DNA from: Pseudomonadota bacterium
GTDB lineage: Bacteria > Pseudomonadota > Gammaproteobacteria > Steroidobacterales > Steroidobacteraceae
Assembly: GCA_018241525.1 (NCBI GenBank)
Contig: JAFEDR010000010.1
Span: 558,001 to 622,000 of the forward strand
Reading direction: 5' to 3'
DNA: 64,000 nt
Both the position numbers and the translations under genes were made by a program. Shown here piece by piece: positions 7,634 through 15,767 of the stretch (positions are counted from its first letter, which is position 1; each line of letters opens with the position of its first letter). Below the pieces are notes generated by a model. It was not told the origin of the DNA. It worked only from the letters and a program-made list of their open reading frames with translations, and ran no database searches.

Positions 7634-9755
7634 CGGCCGCCGGCCGGTCGACGTCGCGCAGCCGGAACGTCAGCAGCGTCGTGCCGGCCACGAACGTCAC
7701 CTGCTGGTGTCCCTGGTACCGGTAGGTGATCGGCCCGGCCGCGACCGTGCCGCCGGCGCTGAAGCTCCAGAGCTTGTGCCCCGTGCGCGAATCGAGTGCG
7801 AACAGCTCGTCACGGTCGCCCGAGAGCAGCAGCCCGCCGTCGGTCGTCAGGATTCCGGGCGGATTGGTGCCCTCCTCCGGATCGTCCGGGCGATACTCCC
7901 AGCGCAAGGCTCCCGTGGTCGCATCGAGCGCCCGGATCGCCGTGTAGCAGCGCGAATCCGGCAGGCTCTCGGCGTTGCCGCTCGCGTACATGTGGCCCTC
8001 GTGGTAGTCGTCGTCGATCTCGAAGAACATCCCGCCCTTTTCCAGGGTCGGCACATAGACGAGACCGAGCTTCGGATCCACCGACGGCGACCACCAGTTC
8101 GTCGCACCGACGCCCGACGGATAGACCGGCACGCCGGTCGGCGAGGGCTCGACGTTCGGCCGCTTGACGGGGCGACCCGCCGCATCGAGATGGTCGGCCC
8201 AGGTCTGCTTCGCGAACGCGCTACCGCGCTCGAAGCGTCCGGCCGCACGGTCGAAGACGTAGTAGAACCCATTGCGGTTCGCCCACAGCAGCAGCGAGCG
8301 CCCGCCGGCGGCCGTGCCATCCAGCAGCAGCGGCGTCTGCGTCGAGTCCCAGTCATGGCCGTCGTTCGGCGAGAACTGGAAGTGCCAGCGGCGCAGGCCG
8401 CGGTCCGAGTCGAGCACGACGACGGAGTTCGAATAGAGGTTGTCGCCGCCGCGCGCGCCGGAGCGATAGACCGGCGCCGCATTGCCGACGCCCCAGTACA
8501 GCTCGTGCCGGGCGGGATCGTAGGAGCCGGTGTGCCAGGTCGCCGAACCGCCGAGCTTCCAGGTCTCGCCGCTCCAGCTTTCGTGCCCGGACTCGCCCGG
8601 CGCAGGTACGGTGTTGAACTGCCAGAGCCGGCGCCCGTCGCGCGCGTCGAAGGCCGCGATGAAGCCACGCGCACCGAAATCGCCACCGGCGACGCCGGTG
8701 ACGATGCGCCCGTCGAGGGCGAGCGGCGCGCCGGTGATGCTGTAGCCGGCGCGATAGTCGGCGACCACCGTCTCCCAGCGCACGAGGCCGGTGCGCCGGT
8801 CGAGCGCGATCAGGTGCGCGTCCAGCGTACCGACGTAGAGCTCGTCGCCGAGCAACGCCACGCCGCGGTTGACGCGGCCGCAGCACAGGCGGATGTCCTC
8901 CGGTGGCGCCCGCGTGAAGGCCCACAGCTCGCGCCCGTTGGCGAGGTCGAGAGCACGAACCGCGCCGCCCGGCTCGGTGACGTACATGACATCACCGCGC
9001 ACCAGGGGCGTGGTCTTCAGCGCCCGTTCGGGCATCGGCAGCTGGCGCATCCAGAGCGGCTCGAGCCGCCCGATGTTGGCCGTGGTGATCTCGTCGAGCG
9101 AGCTGTGTCTGAGTCCCGCGTAGCTGCCCGAGAACGTGAGCCATTCGGCGCCCGCATAAGGGGATGCGGCGAGCTCGGCGTACGTGACCGGCGGGCCCCA
9201 GTTGACGCTGAGGTCGACCTGCGCCTGGCGGGCGGTCTCCTCCGCCTTGCGCGAGGCGCGGATGTAGCCGACCACGTTCCACAGGTCCGCGAACGCGATC
9301 TCCGGATGCGGGGCCATCGCCGTTTCCGGGACGCCGTAGCGGATCGTCCGGAACATCGCCCAGTCGCTGGTCGCGCGCCGCAGCGCGCCGTGGAAGAGAT
9401 CCGGACCGCCGCGCGCCTCGCCGCCGGGGGTGCCGTGGCACGTCGCACAGCCTGCGACGAACAGGCGGCGACCGGACTCCACCTGGGCGGCGGACAGGTT
9501 GGGCCGGCGGATGACGGCGTACGGGCTGCGCCCGCCGTCCGACATGGGCTCGAGCCAGAAGCTGCCCCGCGGGTTGAGCAGCGGCACGAGCTCCTTCCAG
9601 GCGATCATCGGGTAGTAGCCGCGCAGCTTGTTCCGCACGATCTGCGCACGCCAGGCGAGCGAGGGCATCACCGCGATCGCGCCGAGGAACGCGAGCAGCG
9701 CGGCGCACGCAAGCACGGCCCAGCGGACCCGGCGGTTCGACCAGCGCAGGTTCAT
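7623..9755 (-). CDS. Membrane-anchored cytochrome c / PQQ-dependent dehydrogenase-like beta-propeller protein
   Basis: Periplasmic quinoprotein-type protein of 710 residues. An N-terminal uncleaved-looking membrane anchor (~11-32) precedes a monohaem cytochrome c domain with CATCH (Cys103, Cys106, His107) and a probable distal Met147 (ETAMAPHPE). From about 205 the sequence forms a PQQ-type eight-bladed propeller with repeated GxxxALDxxxGxxxW motifs; a vicinal Cys291-Cys292 pair resembles the PQQ-contacting disulfide of quinoprotein alcohol dehydrogenases. Such proteins pass electrons from an oxidised alcohol or sugar to the haem. The usual order is propeller then cytochrome, so the N-terminal haem domain is less common. 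The substrate is unknown. No PQQ synthesis genes are in the window. Confidence 0.85.
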   Translation of the reverse strand: MNLRWSNRRVRWAVLACAALLAFLGAIAVMPSLAWRAQIVRNKLRGYYPMIAWKELVPLLNPRGSFWLEPMSDGGRSPYAVIRRPNLSAAQVESGRRLFVAGCATCHGTPGGEARGGPDLFHGALRRATSDWAMFRTIRYGVPETAMAPHPEIAFADLWNVVGYIRASRKAEETARQAQVDLSVNWGPPVTYAELAASPYAGAEWLTFSGSYAGLRHSSLDEITTANIGRLEPLWMRQLPMPERALKTTPLVRGDVMYVTEPGGAVRALDLANGRELWAFTRAPPEDIRLCCGRVNRGVALLGDELYVGTLDAHLIALDRRTGLVRWETVVADYRAGYSITGAPLALDGRIVTGVAGGDFGARGFIAAFDARDGRRLWQFNTVPAPGESGHESWSGETWKLGGSATWHTGSYDPARHELYWGVGNAAPVYRSGARGGDNLYSNSVVVLDSDRGLRRWHFQFSPNDGHDWDSTQTPLLLDGTAAGGRSLLLWANRNGFYYVFDRAAGRFERGSAFAKQTWADHLDAAGRPVKRPNVEPSPTGVPVYPSGVGATNWWSPSVDPKLGLVYVPTLEKGGMFFEIDDDYHEGHMYASGNAESLPDSRCYTAIRALDATTGALRWEYRPDDPEEGTNPPGILTTDGGLLLSGDRDELFALDSRTGHKLWSFSAGGTVAAGPITYRYQGHQQVTFVAGTTLLTFRLRDVDRPAAVSR

Positions 9756-9881
9756 CGTCAGGCGGGCTCGGAGGCAGTGGCACCCATCGCCGGAAGGATA
9801 TGTCGTGTGCCGACGGCGGCCTGCGACGCAGTCGACAGAGTATGCAAGGGGCTTACGGACGCGGCCGCGGCCCGCCGGCCG

Positions 9882-11228
9882 TCAGGTGAAGCGGCGGTAG
9901 ACGGGCTTGACCGGTGGACCGCGCAGGTACTTCTCGACGCCCTCTTCGAGGGCCTTCCGGTACACCCACAGCGCCTCGCCGGCCGCCTCGATCGTGCGCT
10001 CGATGTCGGCACTCGAATGCGAATAACTGACGACGAACGAGGGCGCGAGTATGCCGCGCTCGATCATCTCCTGCAGGAACAGCGTGCGAAACGGCTGGCT
10101 CGGCTTGAGGTCCGCGTCCAGCGTGCCGAAGAACAGGCAGCAGGGCCGGCCGGAGATCGGTACGTGGCGCTGCAGGCCGAGCTCGGCCGTCACCCGCTCG
10201 ATGCCGGCGCGCAGCTGCTGGCCGCGGGCATAGAGCGTCTCGACGACCGGCTCGGAGCGGTAGGTCGACATCACCGCGAGCCCGGCCGCCAGCGCGTGCG
10301 TCTCGGCGCCGTGGGTCGTCGACAGCAGGAACACGCGCTCGCGGCTCGTGTGCAGGCCGCCGCGCTCCATCAGGTCGCGCCGGCCGGCGAGCGCCGACAG
10401 GGCAAAGCCGTTGCCGAGCGCCTTGCCGAAGGAAGCCAGGTCCGGCGTCACGCCGTAGACGTGCTGGGCACCGCCGTTGTGCCAGCGGAAACCGGTGATC
10501 ATCTCGTCCAGCACCAGCAGCGCGCCATTGCGGTGGCAAAGCTCGAGCAGCGCCTGCAGGAAGCCGTCGCGGGGCTCCTCGGTGCGCGCCGGCTCGAGCA
10601 CGAAGCAGGCAAGCCGGCCCGGGTGGGCGTCAAAGAGCGCCTGCGCGCTCGCAAGATCGTTGTAGCGGAACTTGACCGTGTGCTCGCGGGTCCAGTCGGG
10701 GATACCGCCCGGGATGCCGGTCGAACCGATGAACCAGTCGCTCGACGAGAAGAAAGGATGGTCGCCGCAGATCGCGACCATGTCTCGTCCGGTGTGGGCA
10801 CGGGCGAGCTTCAGCGCCGCGTCCAGCGCGGCGGAGCCGTCCTTGCAGAACTTGACCATCTCCATCCGCGGCAGCATGGCGAGGAAGGCCTCGGCGCACT
10901 CCACCTCGATCGGTGCGGGCCGGTTGAAGTTGGTGCCGAACTCGAGTTGCCGACGGACCGCCGCGACGACCGGTTCGTACGCATGTCCCAGGGTCACCGC
11001 CCGCAGGCCGAGCGAATACTCGATGTACTCCCGGCCTTCCACGTCCCAGACGTGGCAGCCCTGGCCACGCGCGATGAACGTCGGTGCGTTCTGCGGGAAC
11101 TGGTCGTCGCCCTTCGCATAAGTGTGGCAGCCGGCCGGAATCGCCGCGTGCGCACGGCGCCGCAGCGATTCGCTCGAAGACTCGGCAGGGGCCGTTGCCG
11201 GCGACTCAGATGACGATCTTGCGTCCAT
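9882..11228 (-). CDS. Class III (glutamate-1-semialdehyde aminomutase-like) PLP aminotransferase
   Basis: Fold-type I PLP enzyme of about 448 residues. The catalytic lysine is Lys269 in SFGKALGNGF, the cofactor-binding Asp241 lies in LVLDEMITGFR, and the phosphate-binding region is KDGSAALDAALKLAR. Overall it resembles HemL, but such copies in polysaccharide or natural-product clusters usually act on other amino or keto substrates. The start at 11228 (MDARSSS) is preferred; it lies 23 bp inside the preceding PIG-L gene in another frame, and longer in-frame starts would overlap more. It is the last gene of a minus-strand operon with PIG-L, RfbF-like, DUF4910, RfbC-like and SDR genes, so a role in making an amino-containing sugar decoration is inferred. 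Confidence 0.82.
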   Translation of the reverse strand: MDARSSSESPATAPAESSSESLRRRAHAAIPAGCHTYAKGDDQFPQNAPTFIARGQGCHVWDVEGREYIEYSLGLRAVTLGHAYEPVVAAVRRQLEFGTNFNRPAPIEVECAEAFLAMLPRMEMVKFCKDGSAALDAALKLARAHTGRDMVAICGDHPFFSSSDWFIGSTGIPGGIPDWTREHTVKFRYNDLASAQALFDAHPGRLACFVLEPARTEEPRDGFLQALLELCHRNGALLVLDEMITGFRWHNGGAQHVYGVTPDLASFGKALGNGFALSALAGRRDLMERGGLHTSRERVFLLSTTHGAETHALAAGLAVMSTYRSEPVVETLYARGQQLRAGIERVTAELGLQRHVPISGRPCCLFFGTLDADLKPSQPFRTLFLQEMIERGILAPSFVVSYSHSSADIERTIEAAGEALWVYRKALEEGVEKYLRGPPVKPVYRRFT

Positions 11229-11859
11229 GGAATGCCTCGGCATAGCCCTCAGGCGCATTGCACTCGATGCCACGCAGGCGCAGGAGTGCGAGGAAGGTGT
11301 CCGGCGTGAACCAGCGTCGCGAGCGCTGCGTCGCGAAGTGGCGCATCAGGTGCGCGACCTTGCGACGCGCCCGGCTCGGGCTGATCGCCACGTAGACGTT
11401 CGGATGACCGAGGTCGCCCTCGTATTTCGGGATCTCGTACTCCAGCACCGCGTGGTTCCGCCACGTATTCCAGGTCAGCTCCGCCACGGTGCGATGGTCC
11501 TGGTGACGATCGGCGAGCGTGTGCGAGAAGACGAGGTCGGGGTCCTGCTTGCGCTTCAGCTGCTCGCAGAACTCCTTGATGGCTCCGTACTGCCCCGGGA
11601 AGAAGCCGTCGCGAAAGCCACCGAGCACGATCTCCACGTGCCGGAAACCGCGCAGCAGCGCGCGCGCACTGCGTCGCGCCTCGACGCCGCGCTCCCGGTC
11701 GGCCGCGAATACGACCCAGCAGACCCGCGCCGCCGGGTAACGGCGCGCGAGCTCCAGCACCGTGCCGCCGCAGCCGATCTCCGCGTCGTCACTGTGCGCG
11801 CCGAGGAAGAGCAGCCGCGGAGCGCGGCGGCCGGCCAGCAGCGGCGCGAAGTTCAGCAT
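11206..11859 (-). CDS. PIG-L / LmbE-family zinc-dependent deacetylase
   Basis: Metal hydrolase of 217 residues that typically removes N-acetyl groups from amino sugars or related molecules. The zinc-binding AHSDDAEIGCGG motif (His22, Asp25) is near the N-terminus and the third ligand is in the HQDH motif (~119-122). Length matches the family. No signal peptide is seen, so it should act in the cytoplasm on a precursor or lipid-linked intermediate. It sits between an RfbF-like nucleotidyltransferase (10 bp upstream) and a class III aminotransferase whose start overlaps its end, which suggests that deacetylation is a step in the same sugar-tailoring pathway (inference). Confidence 0.87.
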   Translation of the reverse strand: MLNFAPLLAGRRAPRLLFLGAHSDDAEIGCGGTVLELARRYPAARVCWVVFAADRERGVEARRSARALLRGFRHVEIVLGGFRDGFFPGQYGAIKEFCEQLKRKQDPDLVFSHTLADRHQDHRTVAELTWNTWRNHAVLEYEIPKYEGDLGHPNVYVAISPSRARRKVAHLMRHFATQRSRRWFTPDTFLALLRLRGIECNAPEGYAEAFHGRKIVI

Positions 11860-11869
11860 CGGCGCTCCC

Positions 11870-12646
11870 CTACCGCTTCCAGACCATCCACGGACAGTTG
11901 CCCTTCGCTTCCATCCGGTCGTAGGTGATCTTGTCCTTGAAGGTGTCCATCGACTGCCAGAAGCCCGGGTAGCGGTACACGGACAGCTGCCGCTCCTCGA
12001 TCAGCCGCTGGAACGGCTGCTCGACCAGCTCCTCGCCCTCGCGCATGTACTTGAAGATGCTGCCGCGGAAGACGAAGAAGCCCCCGTTGATCCACATCGT
12101 CGAATCGCGCATCGCCCCGAGGCCGGTCACGATGCCGTCCTCCTCGGCGCGCACGCAGTGAAAGCTCTGGGCGGTCGATACCGCCACCATGCTCGCCGTC
12201 ACCTGCTTGCGATGGAACTCCGCGATGTGCTGATCGAGCGGCAGGTCCGACAGGCCGTCCGCATAGTTGGCGAGGAACACCTCTTCATTCTCGACATACT
12301 TGCGCACCCGCATCAGGCGCTGGCCGATGTTCGAATGCAGCCCGGTGTCGACGAACGTGATCCGCCAGTCCTGGATGTCGCTCTGCAGCAGCTCGATCCG
12401 CTTGCCGCCCTCGGAGAGCACGAAGTCGTTGGTCATGCACTCCTGGTAGTTCAGGAAGAACTCGCGGATCATGTCGCCGCGATAACCGAGGCACAGCACG
12501 AAGTCCTTGTGGCCGAAATGCGCGTAGTAGCGCATCAGATGCCAGATGATCGGCCGGTAGCCGATGTTGACCAGCGGCTTGGGTACGGTATCCGAGTGTT
12601 CGCGCAGGCGCGTCCCGAGTCCGCCGCAGAAGAGTACGACCTTCAC
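11870..12646 (-). CDS. rfbF: RfbF-like sugar-1-phosphate nucleotidyltransferase (glucose-1-phosphate cytidylyltransferase family)
   Basis: NTP_transferase fold protein of 258 residues. The nucleotide-binding signature CGGLGTRLRE lies at the N-terminus, followed by PKPLVNIGYRPIIWHLM, which matches the RfbF/DdhA pattern (PKPM-x-IG-x-x-P-I-x-WH). GFFVFRGSIF and the GFWQSMDTFKD C-terminal motif are also RfbF-like. The family makes CDP-glucose from CTP and glucose-1-phosphate. No CDP-glucose 4,6-dehydratase (RfbG) is visible in the window, so either it is encoded elsewhere or this enzyme activates another sugar. Its start overlaps the DUF4910 stop by ATGA. Confidence 0.85.
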   Translation of the reverse strand: MKVVLFCGGLGTRLREHSDTVPKPLVNIGYRPIIWHLMRYYAHFGHKDFVLCLGYRGDMIREFFLNYQECMTNDFVLSEGGKRIELLQSDIQDWRITFVDTGLHSNIGQRLMRVRKYVENEEVFLANYADGLSDLPLDQHIAEFHRKQVTASMVAVSTAQSFHCVRAEEDGIVTGLGAMRDSTMWINGGFFVFRGSIFKYMREGEELVEQPFQRLIEERQLSVYRYPGFWQSMDTFKDKITYDRMEAKGNCPWMVWKR

Positions 12647-13983
12647 GCGTTCATCTCCTTACCATCTGTACCGGTCGAATCCGTCAGCAATCCAGCGCCC
12701 CGCAGCGCCTGCGCCGCCCGCTCGACCACGGGGAACGGCAACCTTGCCCGGTCGGCAACGGACAGCAGATCGGGCCCACCGTCGGACTGGTTCAGCACCC
12801 AGAGCAGCGCATTTTCGAACTCTCCCGGCGCTCCGCCGCCCATGCTGCCATAAAGGCCTCGCTTGCCGAGTCGCGGCTCGCCCTTCGGCGCCAGGTTGCG
12901 CTCGGTGGCGTTCCCTTCGAGCACGCCCAGGATCCGGTAGAGCGCCTGCAGCGACTCGGCGAGGGCCGGCACGGTCACGAACTCCGGATTGTCCGCCGAG
13001 GTGTGGTACTCGGGATAGGCGCCGTTCGAGCTGCGGGTCAGGCGGCCGAACGGCAGGTTGAACCCCGGTGAACAGAACTGGCGCTCGTCGTAGCCGTAAG
13101 GCTCGAAGTCGACGCAGCGGACGCCGGCTGGAAACCGCCCCAGCACGTGGCGCGCGGCACGGTCGACGTCCGCGTCACCGCGCCGCGACGCCTTGTAGGT
13201 CAGCGGACCCGGGTCGCCCAGCAGCCCCACCACGAGTCCGTGGCGCAGCCGGCCGAGCGACGCCTCGTTCCTCGCGAGCCAGGCCAGCGAACCGATCGTG
13301 CCGGGTCCCCATACAAAGCGCAGCGTGTGGCGCAGAGGAACCTCGGCGAGCTTCCGAGCGAGCAGCGCACAGAGTGCGACTCCGGTCAGGTTGTCGTTGG
13401 CGAGCGAGGGGTGGCAAACGTGCGTGTAGATCACGATCTCGTCGCTCGAGCGGCCCGCGAGACGGAACTCGCCCAGCGTCAGCGAGCCGGGCTCGAGGCG
13501 GGTATCCACGCACACTTCGTACTCGCCGGGCTCAAGCGCGAGCAAGTCCCGGTGCCGCAGGCAGAAGCCCCAGTAGTCCCGGTAGTAGGACGTCCGATAG
13601 GGGATCCAGTCCGGTCGCTCCGGCAGCGAATGCAGGTGCTTGCGAAGCTCATCGAGGCTCAGTCGTCCGCGGAACGGCACGGAATAGCTGACCAGGTGCA
13701 GGCTGTGCTCGGCGAAGTCCACGACCGTCCGGCCGCTGGAATCCCGAATCCACGCCGCGCGCACGTTCCATTCGCGCGGGATCTCCCAGTCGAAGACCGC
13801 GGTGCCGCTCGGTACTTCCGTCAGCTGCAGGGGCACGATCCGCGCCAGGCGCCGCAAGGTCTCGCGCACGCCGTCGCCCGTGATGCTGCGACAAATCGGG
13901 TACAGCTCGCGAATCAGGCCGTGAGCCTCCTCGGCGTCCGGCACGAACTCCGCGCGGGGGGCTTCCTGGAACGGGATCGTCAC
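12643..13983 (-). CDS. DUF4910 family aminopeptidase-like hydrolase of polysaccharide clusters
   Basis: Protein of 446 residues from the DUF4910 family, which has a peptidase-like (M28-related) fold and is often encoded in polysaccharide loci; no activity is established to my knowledge. Family-conserved blocks are intact: HVCHPSLANDN (likely metal ligands), GPGTIGSLAWL, GDPGPLTYKASRRG, DERQFCSPGFNLP and PEYHTSADN. A C-terminal winged-helix-like tail (~370-446) follows. No signal peptide is present, so it is probably cytoplasmic. It overlaps RfbC-like and RfbF-like genes by 4 bp on each side, indicating coupled translation and a shared pathway. A role in removing or transferring an acyl or aminoacyl group on a sugar intermediate is only a guess. 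Confidence 0.8.
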   Translation of the reverse strand: MTIPFQEAPRAEFVPDAEEAHGLIRELYPICRSITGDGVRETLRRLARIVPLQLTEVPSGTAVFDWEIPREWNVRAAWIRDSSGRTVVDFAEHSLHLVSYSVPFRGRLSLDELRKHLHSLPERPDWIPYRTSYYRDYWGFCLRHRDLLALEPGEYEVCVDTRLEPGSLTLGEFRLAGRSSDEIVIYTHVCHPSLANDNLTGVALCALLARKLAEVPLRHTLRFVWGPGTIGSLAWLARNEASLGRLRHGLVVGLLGDPGPLTYKASRRGDADVDRAARHVLGRFPAGVRCVDFEPYGYDERQFCSPGFNLPFGRLTRSSNGAYPEYHTSADNPEFVTVPALAESLQALYRILGVLEGNATERNLAPKGEPRLGKRGLYGSMGGGAPGEFENALLWVLNQSDGGPDLLSVADRARLPFPVVERAAQALRGAGLLTDSTGTDGKEMNA

Positions 13984-14558
13984 GGCCCGGTACCGTGCCC
14001 GCCACGACCGAAGCGCCCGCGGTGCGTCACCACGTCGAAGTCCGGATAACTCGCATCGCGCGCGGCGATCATCGAGACCGGCAGCGGCCAGCGGATACCG
14101 AAGGCGGGATCGTCGTAGCGAACGCCGTCGGCGAGTTCCGGGGCGTACACGTCCGTCATCAGGTAGAGAACGCGGCTGTCATCCTGCAGCGTCTGGAAGC
14201 CGTGTGCGCAGCCGGGCGGTATGTAGAGCGCCTTGCCTGCCGCGGCCTCCAGGTCGAAGGCGAGATGCTGCTGGAACGTCGCCGACTCGGGCCGCAGGTC
14301 GACGATGACGTCGTGCACCGAGCCCGCCTCGCAGCGCACCAGCTTGCCCTCGGCGGACGGCGGCCACTGAAAGTGCATGCCGCGCAGCGTCCCGGCGCGC
14401 GCATTCTGGGAGACGCTACCCTGCCGCAGCACCGGCGGCAGGCCGTGCGCCTGAAACTCCTCGGCACACCAGACCCGCGCGAAGTAGCCGCGTTCGTCGA
14501 CCTTGCGGTCGAGCTCGACGACCCACGCACCCGCGATGGTCGTCGACGTGAAGATCAT
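13980..14558 (-). CDS. rfbC: RfbC-like dTDP-4-dehydrorhamnose 3,5-epimerase family protein
   Basis: Cupin-fold epimerase of 192 residues acting on 4-keto nucleotide sugars. Catalytic features of the family are visible: the base His62 in LRGMHFQ (RGLHYQ in RmlC), the Lys72 region GKLVRCEAGS, IPPGCAHGFQ, and the tyrosine-rich VLYLMTDVYAPE (acid Tyr). DPAFGIRWP closes the domain. The start at 14558 is chosen because it gives an ATGA overlap with the upstream SDR stop and the family-typical N-terminus; an in-frame extension to 14723 lies entirely inside the SDR gene. There is no RmlA, RmlB or RmlD beside it, so it may act on a CDP- or other NDP-4-keto sugar in this operon instead of in rhamnose synthesis. 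Confidence 0.87.
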   Translation of the reverse strand: MIFTSTTIAGAWVVELDRKVDERGYFARVWCAEEFQAHGLPPVLRQGSVSQNARAGTLRGMHFQWPPSAEGKLVRCEAGSVHDVIVDLRPESATFQQHLAFDLEAAAGKALYIPPGCAHGFQTLQDDSRVLYLMTDVYAPELADGVRYDDPAFGIRWPLPVSMIAARDASYPDFDVVTHRGRFGRGGHGTGP

Positions 14559-15592
14559 CGCGGCTTCCAGAAGAACTCGTCGTCGATCTGCGCCGTGCTC
14601 TGCAGGTAGCCGAGCTGCTTGAGGCGCGTGAACGCACGGAACCGGTACGTCTCCTCGCCCATCTGGATCTGCTCGAAGACCTGGTGCAGCTGCCGCGCTC
14701 CGTCGGCGGCGGAGAAACGACACTTGAAGCCAGGCAGTTCGCGGTGGATGCGGTCAAAGTTCACGCGGTAGCTGCGGCTGTCGCCGCTCGAGTTGCCGAC
14801 GCTGAGCTGACATCCAGGGAACTCGCGCGCGACGATCTCGGCGATCTCGCGGATCCGGTAGTTGTCGGAATTCTGGCCGACATTGAAGATCTTGCCGCGC
14901 ACGGCTTCATCCGGGGCGCGCAGCGCACAGTAGATCGCCTCGCAGATATCCTCCACGTGCACCACCGGCCGCCACGGGCTGCCGTCGCTGGTCATCGCGA
15001 TGCGCTTGGTGGTCCAAGCCAGCGCGCAGAGGTCGTTGATCACGATGTCGAAGCGCATCCGTGGCGAGGGACCGTAAGCGGTCGCATTGCGCAGGAATAC
15101 CGGACTGAAATCCGCACCTGCCATGGCACCGACGTCGCGCTCGACGAGCACCTTGCACTCGGCGTACGCCGTCTGCGGGTTGGGCTTGGCCGTCTCGTCG
15201 AGGAAGTCACCGGTCCCGGCGCCGTAGACGCTGCAGGACGAGGTGTACACGAAGCGGCGGATGCCGGCGCGCCGCGCGAGTTGCGCAAGCGCCACGGAGC
15301 CGCGGTGGTTGATCTGGTGGGTGACCGCCGGATTGTTCTGCCCCAGCGGGTCGTTGGAGAGTTCGGCGAGGTGCACGACCGCATCGCAGCCGTCGAGGTC
15401 ACGCTGCTCGATCCGCCGCAGGTCCTTGTTGATGCAGTACGGCGACGTCGGCAGGTGCGCGTCGTTGCTGTACAACCAACCGTCGCGATAGAAGCCCGTG
15501 TCCAGCCCGACGACGTCGATGCCGCGGCTCAGAAGGTATGGAGCCAGCACCGCGCCGATGTAGCCGTTGACTCCCGTGACGAACGCACGCAT
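14555..15592 (-). CDS. NAD(P)-dependent epimerase/dehydratase (extended SDR) for nucleotide sugars
   Basis: Extended short-chain dehydrogenase of 345 residues. The glycine motif TGVNGYIG starts at residue 7, the serine region is TSSCSVYGAG, and the catalytic pair is Tyr143/Lys147 in YAECK. The substrate domain contains RPVVHVEDICEAI and NVGQNSDNYRI. It does not show the RfbG or RmlB hallmarks, so it may be a 4-epimerase or 4-ketoreductase; the reaction is not certain. The start at 15592 is chosen because GAGAGG and AAGGAG lie just upstream and the Rossmann motif follows directly. It is first in the minus-strand sugar operon and divergent from the C-methyltransferase gene. Confidence 0.87.
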   Translation of the reverse strand: MRAFVTGVNGYIGAVLAPYLLSRGIDVVGLDTGFYRDGWLYSNDAHLPTSPYCINKDLRRIEQRDLDGCDAVVHLAELSNDPLGQNNPAVTHQINHRGSVALAQLARRAGIRRFVYTSSCSVYGAGTGDFLDETAKPNPQTAYAECKVLVERDVGAMAGADFSPVFLRNATAYGPSPRMRFDIVINDLCALAWTTKRIAMTSDGSPWRPVVHVEDICEAIYCALRAPDEAVRGKIFNVGQNSDNYRIREIAEIVAREFPGCQLSVGNSSGDSRSYRVNFDRIHRELPGFKCRFSAADGARQLHQVFEQIQMGEETYRFRAFTRLKQLGYLQSTAQIDDEFFWKPR

Positions 15593-15767
15593 ACGCGGAC
15601 CTCTCGCTCCTTGCAATCCGCGCATTGTAACGGCTCTCCGGCCGCCACCGGCCACCGGGTGCGCACATACGCAAGTGTCGGAAAATGTGATGCAGACAGC
15701 GGCTCTTTCGGCCGCAAGACGCTATTACATACAATCCGAAGGACTGCCACAGCGACCAAGGTCACAA
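15593..15767. promoter_or_regulatory. Divergent promoter region between the SDR operon and the C-methyltransferase
   Basis: This 175-bp spacer separates two divergent sugar-pathway transcription units. It is visibly richer in A/T than the flanking genes around 15623-15635 (cattgtaacgg, TACAAT on the minus strand) and 15722-15736 (attacatacaat, TACAAT on the plus strand), each a plausible -10 element. No good TTGACA-like -35 is paired with either, so the assignment rests on position and the -10-like hexamers. Confidence 0.45.

Noticed and set aside
7707..11213. A very long plus-strand open frame opposite the quinoprotein and aminotransferase genes
   Set aside because: Arg/Ala-rich, without family motifs, antisense to two clearly real genes; a high-GC artefact. 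The same holds for long frames at 37841-40516 and 40849-43833.
14555..15592. SDR as the missing CDP-glucose 4,6-dehydratase (RfbG)
   Set aside because: Its N-terminus and substrate region do not show RfbG hallmarks; a ketoreductase or epimerase is at least as likely.
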